Assembly (NCBI GenBank): GCA_020809705.1
Contig: CP085829.1
Span: forward strand, 2,728,001 to 2,792,000
Direction: 5' to 3'
Origin: Calonectria ilicicola
Taxonomy: Eukaryota > Ascomycota > Sordariomycetes > Hypocreales > Nectriaceae
DNA: 64,000 nucleotides
Below, piece by piece: positions 35,589-45,489 of the stretch. Within the stretch, counting starts at the first letter, position 1, and every line of letters starts with the position of its first letter. Under the pieces are notes generated by a model, which worked only from the letters and a program-made list of their open reading frames with translations, did not search any database and was not told the DNA's origin. A program made the translations under genes and the position numbers.

Positions 35589-37787
35589 ATGGCCACCACG
35601 CTGGTCCACCAGAGCCCGACCATCTCCATCGACATGGCGTTTGACAACTCCATCGCCTCCAGCCCGAGCGCTGGGCCCGACGCCAGCGCCTCAACCTCGG
35701 CCATCGTCCCCGAGCTTCGCGATGCCGACTATGTCACAGCAGTCCTTCAACTATCAGCGGGCCGCACCGAGTCCCAGGCCGATGGCGACCTTGTGGCAAA
35801 AGCCAATGCACTGGGAATCAGTACCGCTGCGTCCAACGAAAAGCGCATCACTTCGAGCGTCGAGTCAGCGTCAACTGTCTACAATGCACGAACGTTTTCC
35901 ATGCTCTCGGCTGGATCCACCAGCACCGCCCTTACAGCGCATTCCTCGCTATTTGCTTCCACAACAACCCCCGAGACAGGACTCAGCAGCGCGAGAGAAT
36001 CAAGGGATCTGAGCTTCGCCCAGTACGAGAAATATTTAACCATCATCGATCCTCATCACAATCCCAGCAAACACCTCAAGGAGCCCACAGCACCCGACTC
36101 AGCAGCCAAGAGCGTCTTTAGCGGTAAGACCAAACGGAGCTTGTTTAGCGTGACGTCTGGATTCAAGAATAGGATACCGTGGAGAAAAAAGTCCAAGGCG
36201 CCACAATCCCTTGATGTCATGATGTGCGTTGTTTCCCGAATCCCGAATCCGGGCCCGCCCCGTTTCACGAAGGCTAAATGATTGCTGACTGGCTTTTCTA
36301 GGACCTGCGCCCTGTGTCGCGTAGACTTTAAGACGTCAAACTCATTATACAATATTCCCTGCGGCCACACCTACTGCGCCGATTGCCTGAAGACCATTGT
36401 GACACAGGCCATGGGCGACGAGACGAGCATGCCCCCCCGATGCTGCGCGCAGCCATTACCGGGTCACGTCATCCGAGAGCTACTAAGCCGCGACACCCAG
36501 CAGGAATTTCTAAAAGCTATTATTCAGTACAGCACACCCTGGCAGGCGCGAATATTTTGCCCCAGCTCTGGGTGCGGAGAGTTCATCCCTCCACATCACA
36601 AGGTGGATCCCAAGCATCCCTTGAATGTAACGTGCCGCAAATGCAACACCCGAGTATGCCTCATGTGTAAGCGCAGTGCTCACCCGACCGGCAAGAACTG
36701 TCCCGAGGACTGGGAGCTGGACCAAGCCATTAAGATTGAAGGAAGGGATGGCCTAAGGAGATGCTTCCAGTGCCAGCACCTGGTTGAGCCGACCGAGGGA
36801 ACAATGCAGATGAAATGTCGCTGCGAAGCCGAATTCTGTTCCATTTGCGGAGGCATGTGGGGTGCTGAGTCGGGATGCCCCAACTCTTGTGATTATGCCG
36901 AAGAATTGGAGCGAAGGAACCGGGAAGAACAGGAACTTTTGGCGGCATACGCGACGGAGAAGGCTGCACAAGAAGCGGCAGCTGCAGCAGCGTCCGCTGA
37001 GCGACTCGAAGCCGAAGGCCGTACGAAGAGCCGCATCGAATTTACGAAGCTCGCCGAGACCCAAATCCACGAGATGAATCGATTCCTCGAATTTGCCGCC
37101 AAGACCAAGGAGGCGATGCGGTCCCGTTACGCCAAGGAGAAATTGACCATGGCAGAGAAGCAGGCTGAGCAGGAAGAAAAGATGAAGGAACGACATGTGA
37201 AGACAATTGCTCATCTTGAGGACCGGCAAGTGGCTGCAGAGATGGATCTCCGCCAAACTTTGGAAGCGAGCGAGAGGAGCGTGAAGATTCGATTGAAGCA
37301 CATGGAGGCCTACTGCGATGGTCTTGGTCGCAGTGCTGGCTCCGGACCAAATGCACTCCCGGCACGCGTAGTTACGGAACGGGATCTTCGAGAGCTGGGC
37401 CAACAGTACAATCTACGAGATGGAATGGAACGACTCCACGAGGCCAAGATCAACGTGATGCGAGATCGTCAGGCCAAACGGATGGAGGAGCTTATGGAGC
37501 GACAGGAGCTCGAACTGGAAAAGTTTATGAGCAAAGGCCAGCAAGAAATCGATGACTTGGTGACACAAGCTGCTCAAGAGGAGGAATCACATACAAGCAC
37601 GTTCGCTCTGCGCAAGACGAAGCTCATACGCCGGTGGGAGCTGAGCATTGAGATTCTCCGGAAGGAGCTTGAAGCACAGGACGGCCACAAGTACGCGCCC
37701 ATCCCAACGCCGACATGGCCTGAAGAGAAGGACAGCAGCCCGCCCACGGTGACCGAGGAGTCCAAGGATGAGGCAGCAGAGGCATGA
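35589..37787 (+). CDS. RBR (RING-IBR-RING) protein with long coiled coil, catalytic Cys apparently absent
   Basis: Two exons: 35589-36223 and 36302-37787, giving 706 aa. The 78-nt intron has a GTGCGT donor, GCTGAC branch and TAG acceptor. Residues 1-211 are Ser/Thr/Ala-rich with a basic end (NRIPWRKKSK). RING1 starts right after the splice (TCALCRVDF, CGHTYCADCL, about 213-265). An IBR zinc domain follows (FCPSSGCGEFI, CRKCNTRVCLMCKRSAH, about 290-345). The RING2/Rcat starts at Cys366-x2-Cys369 and continues EGTMQMKCRCEAEFCSICGG. Where RBR ligases have the catalytic Cys (GGC-NHM), this protein has Thr379. The C-terminal half (about 405-660) is a long charged coiled coil rich in Glu, Lys, Arg and Gln. 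Known RBR ligases pass ubiquitin through the Rcat Cys; this one may be a scaffold or use RING-type transfer, which is inference. Confidence 0.85.
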
Positions 37788-39118
37788 TGGCGCATTCTCG
37801 CAATACTGGACGACACACCCACACGACGCATTAATACGGGTTTACAACTTTGCGGCCTGAAAACGGTCGAGACATTTACATTATTTCATTTTCCCCTTAC
37901 TGTGTGTACCGTTTTCGAACGGCTTATTTTGTCACGAATATCCCTGATTTCCTTTGTCGGCTGTTTTCGGTAGCATGATACCTGGCAGGTCAGCCATGGG
38001 AGGCGAGCATTCTTCTTTTCCGGCATTTTACCCCCGTTCCTGGTTGTTTTTGTATGCCCCCCCCCCTTTGCAGTATGAGTATTATTATTATCACCCTATT
38101 GGTATTAGGCAGTATTGCCGCACTTTTCTTGATGTGTGTTTTTTTTATTCTTTTTCTATTTTACTTTCATCATTCTGTGGAGCGGAGGAAAAGGAAAACG
38201 TTTTGGGGGGCAAAAGCCGGATTTTGTATGACGACGGGCCGTTTGCCTGTGATGACGTTGATCTGGGGGCGGATGATTATAAGGGTTTATTTTTCATTTG
38301 TTTCCTTCGGGTCACCTTTTATACCATAGTTTCTTAGACATGCTGCAGCTGGTCTCTGGTTTGGATGATGAGGGAGCGCTTGTTGCTTGTTCATACCCCC
38401 CACCACTACTCGTACTGTGTCATGATAGATTGGAGATTCAGATCAAAGATGAGGAAGTTCGAATCAATAATTCTAGGTCTTGTGATGATATACCTTCAAT
38501 AAAACACATTGGCCGTTTTTGGTGATGTCTCTCATGCGAACGGGTTTACACGGTACCCATCCTTGAAAGTTTGTCGTGCTTTTCTCTATGTTTTCCGTAA
38601 TTAGATATTACATAGATAAAATAAATACTAACGTAATTGACATATAAGCTTATTTGTTCATTTATCACGCTACTTAGCTAACGCTTTAAGGTAGTTCAGT
38701 TTTGTGTGGCAAAGGTGAAGAAGTCATCAGGGCACAGTCTTTCGGGGGCTGTATTCTGCGCCGTTCCCGGGCTCTACTTGCACCATGCCGTTATTGGGTA
38801 GCCTAAACTATAAAATAAACTAAGAAAATAAAGACTTTCTTTGACTGAGTCATGAGATAAATGTGTTGGAGTCTTTGAATGTAATTTTAAAGAGTGTGTT
38901 AAACTAAGTAATATATAATAGAACAACATACAAATTGTTTTTCTGGTGTGATACTGTGTACCAATGGTACACAGAGAGATCGAATTTTCCCTTTTTTTCT
39001 TTTTTTGATCGCCTTGATACTCCAAAATATGTAATTTAGAAACCCCCTTGACTCAATAAGATTGTATCCGTGGTACGTGACTGACGCCAAGAAAGCAGGT
39101 GTCAAGACGGAGGATATG
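37788..39118. other. Intergenic between RBR gene and NLR
   Basis: T-rich 3' flank of the RBR gene and 3' flank of the minus-strand NLR. AT-rich from 38.6 kb. No gene seen. Confidence 0.45.
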
Positions 39119-39673
39119 TTATGAAGTCTGGAAGGTATGAACCACTTGCTGCCGGAGCAAATCCGCCACATCGTGCTGCCCGCTTGCCTCTGCCCACTGC
39201 AATGCTGTTCTTCCCCATCGATCTTTTGCCTCAACCTCAGCCCCCTTCTGAAGTAATAAACGTGTTAAAGTTCTCTCGCCATGTTCGGCAGCCCAGTGCA
39301 AAGCTCTTCGTCCATGATAATCTATAGCGTTTACATCTGCTCCTCTTTTGATCAAGTAATCTGGGACTCTGAACCGGCCGGCTTTGGCAGCCAGCAACAT
39401 TGGTGTCCATCCATGCACTTTGGCATCAATATCAGCACCATTCTCGGCCAACATGGCGACAATATCTGAACACCCACCCTCAGCAGCGATATGCAGGGCC
39501 GTTTGGCCATGTCGCTCCCGTCGGTTGGGGTCTGCTCCATTTTCCAAAAGTGATTCCACGAGATTGTCTCGTCTAAGCCGAGCCGCTAGAGTGAGAGCAG
39601 TGCCGTCACCAATTTGATCTTCCGCATCAATGTCGGCGCCGCGGTCTAGAAGAGCAATGACTCTCCATATATC
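39119..39673 (-). pseudogene. Out-of-frame ankyrin tail of the second NLR
   Basis: Starts at DIWRVIALLDRGADIDAED, with further ankyrin units (GDGTALTLAARL, HGQTALHIAAEGG, HGWTPMLLAAKAG, HGRRALHWAAEHG, WGRTALQWAEASG), and ends at the stop at 39119. It is one frame off from the main exon, which reads GLRSAVNSG and then hits a stop at 39627. The two frames meet at 39671-39674 without a usable intron (the only GT..AG pair is about 40 nt and lacks a branch site). A two-base loss in the ancestral sequence would explain it. About 180 residues, at least five repeats, are thereby cut from the protein. Confidence 0.7.
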
Positions 39674-42600
39674 CACTGTTCACAGCTGACCGAAGTCCAG
39701 ATACAACTGTGCTACCTAGCGATTTTCTTGCTGCCATTTCTTCCAATAAGGCAAATTCGTTTTCGTCCCTCATTTTCGACTGCATTTGGTCCGAAATATC
39801 CTGCCCGTTCTCGGTTTTGTCCACCAATTGATGCATCAGGGCTTCATGCTGCCTCAATACTGCAGCGTGCAGTGGGGTCCATTCGTTTTCATCCTTGAGA
39901 TTGACATCCGCTCTGTTCCTTGATAAAAGGTTTGCTACGGCCTCATGGCCTTGCAAAGCTGCTGCATGGAGAGCAGTGACTCCATGAATATCCTGCGCAT
40001 TGACGTTCCCTCCACGTCGAAGGAGTTCCTTTGTCGTAGCTGTTAGTCCGGCCTGCGCGCTCCAATGGAGAGGCGTTTGTTTGGTGCTGTTCGCGACGTT
40101 TGGACGGGCCCCGTGTTCGAGAAGCAGACGCGTGATACCTTCGTATGGGATTGCCCAGTGGAGCGGCGTGTTATCGAAGTTGTCTTTGGAATTAGCATCG
40201 GCTCCATGCTTCAGGAGTACGGATGAGGTTTGCTCATGTCCCTCAGCGATAGCCCAATTAAGCGCTGTACTTCCCTCTTCGTCTTTCCAATCAATGTCGG
40301 CTCCCTTACCCAAAAGCATTTCCACCGTATTGTCGCTCCCTGCTTCGGCCGCCAAAATAAGAGCTTTGTTGGCTTGCAAGTTATCCAACCCCAGGCTGGC
40401 ATACTGCTCAAGAAGTAGTTTAGCCAAAGCATCATGCTTACCGATGATAGCCCAGTGGAGAGCCATCCATGCCTCATCATCTTGGATCAACGGATTGGCG
40501 CCGCTCGCGATGAGGAGCTCCAGTACTGGTCCGTGTCCGTTCCTAGCTGCCCAGGCCAAGGCTGTTTCCCCCCGATCATTTGTCAAGTTCACATCAGCTC
40601 CCTTTTCAAGCAGGAGTCTCGATAAATTAGTAAAGCCATGCCGCGAAGACAAGTGTAGCGCAGTCGTTCCCTGGCTATCTTGACTGTTGACCTCCATGTT
40701 TGCCTGACAGACAGCAGTAAACACATTCTCCAATCCCCAATACGCGATGGCATGAAGTGAGGTAAAGCGTTTGGGAAAGCACTGATGCCAGCCCTCCTTA
40801 TGATGTCGCGGGATATGCAGCATCTGGACCGCAGAAGCTAATTTCGCCTCATCCTCTAACAGTAACAGGATCCCGCTGATGTCCTGCTGCTCTTGAGTCG
40901 CGAAGTGATCTCCCCAGTGATGAGAAGCATAGGAAAGGAAGGCGTACTGACGCATTCGCTCGTCAAGGTCCTTCTCGCTAATGCAGGGACCTCCCCCAAA
41001 GGTCTCAAAAGACAGGTATGTGAGGCAAGTCCTTGAGAATTCCAATTCGGGTTCCAAGAAGAGACTTTGGTCGCTTTCAAGATATTCATGCAAAGTTGGA
41101 TGAAAAAGTTGTGTCTGGTCAGTTTTCTCATCGATCTTGAGGAGTCCAACTGTGACAGAAAGCAAAATATGCCTTGTGGTAAAAGCCATCTCGTCGATGT
41201 CGCTATCCCCAGATTCGACACTCAGGGCTTGAAGTAGTTCTTCTAATCCAAGCGGTCTTTTGGCGTAGAAGACGTAAGAAAGCGCTTTTCTAGCCAAATG
41301 CCTATCTTGGTCCCCCAGGTGCTCTATCCTCTGCAAGGCCCCCTCATAAAATGCTTCAACGCCTCCAACAAGGAGATTCAGCGATGAGCGGATGTCATTG
41401 ATGCTCGAACAGCTACACAAATACTCGATTTGTAAGTGAGCAAGCAAAAACCTGGGTATATTAGTGGCTGATCAGTGTGTTGGCCGCATCCTAACTTACA
41501 TGCCATCTGCCTTTTCCAGCAGCTTTTGGATGACGTCATGTCTGAGAGTTGGATCTTCGGTGATGAAAGAGCGCATCATCTTGCTTGTGCTCATTTTAGA
41601 GTTTAAATAGTCCTCAATGTCAGAGGAATTCGCAAAAACATTGATTCGAGTAATATTTTCAAAAAACCTTGTAAGGTCCAGATTTGGGCGTGAAGTAATG
41701 AACAGGTGAACAGATGATTCTATCTGCTTTGCCAGCCACATAAACTCGTCCCTATTAACTTCAGGGCATTCATCCTAGAAAGTCATTTGAGTACTTAGCA
41801 ATCTCAGAAAAATAACAAGGTCGGTATTTGAAGAGCTCATACCAGCGCATCAATCAAGATGAATGTTTTCTTAAATGACCGAGACAAGTCCCTAATGAGT
41901 AAAATACGCTCTTCATTGGTTAGTAGTCGGCTTTTTCTATATTTGTTTCGAAATGCCGTTATCTCTGCGGGTATTTGTCGACATGATCTGACTAACTGTC
42001 GAATAATACTGGCCCAAATATTCGTTTCAGAGAGCGTTTCCGGGTTCTTGTAATCGCAGTAGACATAAGCAATTGCAACATCTGAGTTGATTGTATTCTC
42101 CTCCAAATAGTTAACAGCAGCGGACCTAATTTTTAGTGATCAGAAATTGGGCTGGCGAAAATTGTAACAGTGGTACTAGATTAAGGGGAATACTCACATC
42201 ATCACCGTTTTACCGCAGCCGGCTTTGGTTAAACTAGTCAGCGATCATCAACAACGCATGCCATAGGATAGTCGACCTTACGATTTCCAGGACACCAGAG
42301 TGTAGAACCATCCTCGCTACAGAACCAATGTTGAAACGGGATAGAATCCAGTAGCCACTGGCCGGTACCTTGGTGATGCTTTGAGAACACACTTCTCTGT
42401 TTTTCGCGGAAATCAAGACTCGATATCCACGTCAGAATGCTCTGGCGTTCATATAACCTTTCTTGACCTGCATCATGATTTAGATACACAGTGATGATAT
42501 TGGTTAGCGAAACTTACTCTCGAGATATCTTTCCATGCGGCTTGTCTCATCCATGAGAGATTTAACATTCTCATCAATGTGATTTACAAAAGCTAAGCCT

Positions 42601-43197
42601 TCTTTCATGACTGCCATAACCGTTTGAGTGTCGCTTTTTGTCTGCTCCACTTCTGGCGAGATGGCATTCATCTCGGCGTCTCGCTCGTGCTCTACCATTT
42701 TATGAAAACTTTCGTATCCGTCTTTCAGGTCGGTATCTTCTCCAGTGACGAGTGCCCGGAATGCCTTGACTTGAAGCTTAGTTAGCGACGATAATCATAG
42801 TGAACCTGCCACACCCATCTCATAGATCTAGTGGTAGGATTTCATTGACTTCATGTTCAGGATTATGCATCAAGACTGATACCTCCATGGCAAATAAATA
42901 ACAACATCTCACGTACCAACACGCTTGTATGAATGTATTTCGTACAAATCGCACAAAGAACAAGAATCGATGTGGAGACTTCGGTAAGCACCACCTTCAG
43001 CTTAGGTACTTTAAACCGAAACAGATAACAACGGAAGTCTTCCAAAAAAAAAAAAAAAAAGTTGGCTACTTCGTCGTAGTCCGAAGATACGCTTTTTAAA
43101 ACCTATACGTCGTTAGAGTAGCCAAGAACATCTCCGGAAGACATACGCTGATAAGATACCGCACGGCGGCAAAAATGGATTCACTCGGAGAGGGCAT
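39627..43197 (-). CDS. NACHT-ankyrin NLR, eight exons, prematurely ended
   Basis: Exons: 43147-43197, 42917-43102, 42518-42776, 42282-42467, 42198-42222, 41843-42125, 41500-41774 and 39627-41451. They total 1029 codons in one continuous frame. The first 200 residues are the helical N-terminal region of fungal NLRs (SESIFAAVRYLIS, KVPKLKVVLTEVSTSILVL). ERQSILTWISSLDF and GTGQWLLDSIPFQHW then lead into NACHT. Splicing yields Walker A GNPGCGKT, and a later splice yields Walker B FILIDALDECPE; LFITSRPNLDL is the sensor segment. The C-terminal half has about eleven ankyrin repeats (GTTALHLSSRHG, GETALAWAARNG and so on). NLRs of this type act in non-self recognition and regulated cell death; the effector type here is not clear. 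The start is the ATG at 43197, directly after an in-frame TAG. The end is a frameshift-induced stop, so function is uncertain. Confidence 0.8.
42223..42281 (-). other. Intron splitting the Walker A motif of the second NLR
   Basis: 59-nt phase-1 intron with GTAAG donor, CGCTGAC branch and AAG acceptor. It falls inside the Pro codon of GNPGCGKT. Retention leads to a stop after about 16 codons. The next exon (42198-42222) is only 25 nt and carries GCGKTVM. Confidence 0.8.
43044..43060 (+). repeat. Run of 17 A (T17 in the coding strand) inside an NLR exon
   Basis: The homopolymer lies within exon 42917-43102 and encodes five Phe plus the start of a Leu codon. Both flanks (SSDYDEVAN before, LEDFRCYLFRFKVPK after) are in the same frame only when the run is 17 (or differs by multiples of three). 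Confidence 0.85.
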
Positions 43198-43383
43198 CTA
43201 TTGCGTTGGTAAGTAATAGGCCAGGGCATGGAATGTGGAAAGGGCTTGCTTTATACACTGGCTAACAAGGGTCCTAAACCTACCAAGCTTAGTGCCCTCG
43301 TGACGATGGATTTTGAACCTTGCTTCTTTGTTGTTGGTGTGATCTAAAATCTGTTCCACACTATTGGCCTGTGCTATCGTCAT
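43198..43383 (-). pseudogene. 5' part of the second NLR, ended by an in-frame TAG
   Basis: An ATG at 43383 opens 61 codons (NSVEQILDHTNNKEARFKIH, then EGTKLGRFRTLV) that match the usual extreme N-terminus of this NLR class. It ends at the TAG 43198-43200. The next codon in the same frame is the ATG at 43197 that begins the rest of the gene. The stop is thus either a nonsense change or part of an intron. The best donor alternative is the weak GTTAGC within RTLV, which would remove 67 nt and keep frame. Confidence 0.55.
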
Positions 43384-43462
43384 GATGGATTTTGAGCCTT
43401 GCTTCTTTGTTGTCGGTGTTCTTCAAAATCTGTTCCACACTATTGACCCGTGCCAATTTTTT
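43305..43462 (+). repeat. Tandem duplication, two 79-base copies
   Basis: Copies 43305-43383 and 43384-43462 differ at only a few positions. On the minus strand each encodes an NSVEQIL..NKEAR..KIH segment, but because 79 is not a multiple of three only one copy can be read in a given frame. The distal copy runs into a poly-T stretch at 43457-43469. Confidence 0.85.
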
Positions 43463-44672
43463 TTTTTATTTGAACACGCATTCCCAACTGCTGGCACTGC
43501 CCAAGGACCTTCAATAGCGTTCATCGTGAAAGAACCATTCAAGAAAAAGAATTAGCCGCGCTCATTGGTCTGCCCTACGATGCATCCAATTAACGCAACC
43601 AAGGTTGGGCGGCTGTCTGAGTGCAAGGCAGACCACTAGCTCGGTTAGGTCTCAAACTGGTGATTAAAACCCCGGTTTTTTAGGGCGTTGGCTCACCTTA
43701 GTTTCAAAGGAGATTAGCCATGTGTCCGATGAAGCGGGCGGCTGACGGTCGGGAGGCTGATCCTTGCAAAGTTGGTGATTCTCTCTGTTTTGTCGCTGTT
43801 GGTGATCATTTGACGGGTGTTGGTGATTGAATCACGACAGCGCTTTGTTCGTCACATCACACGTGAGGGTTTCCCAGGGGAATCAGTGATGGCCCCATAG
43901 CGGTCAATGGCAGCTTTCCAGATCAAGCTTACATTAGAGATGGTGTTGGCTCTTGGCTTGATACAAAGTTCGGCGTGCTGCGTCATACTTGCCACCAGTC
44001 AGCCGTTTGCTCCCCATTCGGATCAAAATGTACATAATTCATATTGATTGAATGTCACCCTTTGAAGCAAGGTTCTCGATTCCAGGCGTACGCGTGGATT
44101 CGAGACTAGCCCTAATACCTAACGTACTCCCAGAAAACCTATGGAAGCCTGCAATGTCTGCTTAAGGCAGATCTTTTCCACAAACACATTTCGTTCAACA
44201 ATCTCGTAATCAATAAAGATAACAACAATCCTTCTTAATATTCATTCCTAATTAACTTTAACTTAATAATTAAGGAATTATTACTAACACTAGTCTAAGA
44301 ATCGCCACAAAAGAAAAATAGGAAGGTGATTTAATACCAGACTTGATCTGTTATGACGTACATCTGTTGGACCGAAACTGTGTGTAAAAGTGTTATTGTG
44401 TTAGTTCTCTACTTAAGCAGTGCTATCTGTTCTTAAATACAGTAAACCATTACATAATCTTGCCATTTTATGAAATGATGTATGTTCAAGTTATTCGAGG
44501 TGCTTTTCCATGTCTTTCATATAGTTATTTTCTTCCTTTTAGGAAAGGAAGATGCCGACAAGGTCACGGGACCTAAAGGCACGCCTCATGATAGACTTTC
44601 ACATCGATTGGTACAATCGCCCTTGTGCCAACTCTGAAGCCTAAAGGCAACACAAGATGAAAACCTTGATAG
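43463..44672. other. Upstream flank of the NLR, becoming AT-rich
   Basis: No gene seen. The stretch 44200-44300 is very AT-rich, unlike its neighbours, and marks the edge of a probable repeat-derived island. Confidence 0.4.
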
Positions 44673-45212
44673 ATGGAACCCTCGTACAATAAAAGGAAGA
44701 ATTTTACTCAAACAAACCTCTCTCAAACAACCCTCTCTCAAACACACACCAAACAGACCCTCTCAAAAACACATGCACGCACAACCAAGATGTTTAAACG
44801 ATGCATCATCTACGAGGGCGACAGCCCTCCAGAAACGGAATCCACGGCTCGATACATCCATCGAGAAATCCAAGCTAACAACATCAAGCTGGATACAAAG
44901 GATCGAAAACTAGAAAAACTCCAGAAAGAAGCAATAAAGGCACAAAAGCAAGACAACATAGAGGATCAGACCAGAATCAAGCTGATCCTTTGGGAATGCG
45001 AACTCCTTCTCAAGAAGGAGAATCTTTTAAATGAGAATAAGACCTTTATCCAAAAGCAATAATGGATGATAAAACTAATATTAAGGTATTTTAATATACC
45101 TAAATATAAAAGACCTTTCTTTAAGGAGAACCAAGAGAGATTTTTGGAGGAAATAAAGAATGAGGGTTTTATGTGGATTGATATATTAAATCGAACAGTC
45201 ATAAATACAGCA
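44673..45212 (+). mobile_element. Degenerate transposon-like ORF in AT-rich DNA
   Basis: An ATG at 44673 opens 129 codons, with a Thr/Gln/Lys-rich start then a charged helical segment (KDRKLEKLQKEAIKAQKQ). The TAA at 45060-45062 is followed by about 50 further codons in the same frame (PFFKENQERFLEEIKNEGF, MWIDILNRTVINTA) to a TAG at 45210. Codon use is strongly A-biased compared with every other gene here. This looks like the leftover of a repetitive element's ORF with an internal stop. I cannot name the element: no transposase or reverse-transcriptase motif is visible. Confidence 0.35.
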
Positions 45213-45296
45213 TAGTGGAAGGAAAAAGGCAGGAAAGGCTGCTTTCAAATGGATACTAGAATAGGAAATGCAAACAACGGTTCAATCAAACAACTA

Positions 45297-45332
45297 ACAG
45301 GATACGAGCAGTGTGACAGGATACGAGCAGTG
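45297..45332 (+). repeat. Short direct repeat (17 bases, period 19)
   Basis: ACAGGATACGAGCAGTG occurs at 45297-45313 and again at 45316-45332. It sits just beyond the AT-rich island and could be a duplication left by insertion or slippage. Confidence 0.8.
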
Positions 45333-45489
45333 GTGCTTTTCCATATGTGCACATTCCATCATGTACATTGCTTGGTTTGACAGATGGCTAAAATCAGAAC
45401 ATCAGAGTTAAGAGAAAAAAGCGTTCAACCAGACGGATTGGTAGGGGCAAATCCGGCTAGTCTGCATGCGCAACGCTAATTAAGAACGA

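Noticed and set aside
39670..39712. Forty-nt intron joining the two ankyrin frames of the second NLR
   Set aside because: GTAGCA..ACAG would keep frame but is shorter than any other intron here, lacks a branch site, and would delete the repeat residues GLRSAVNSG.
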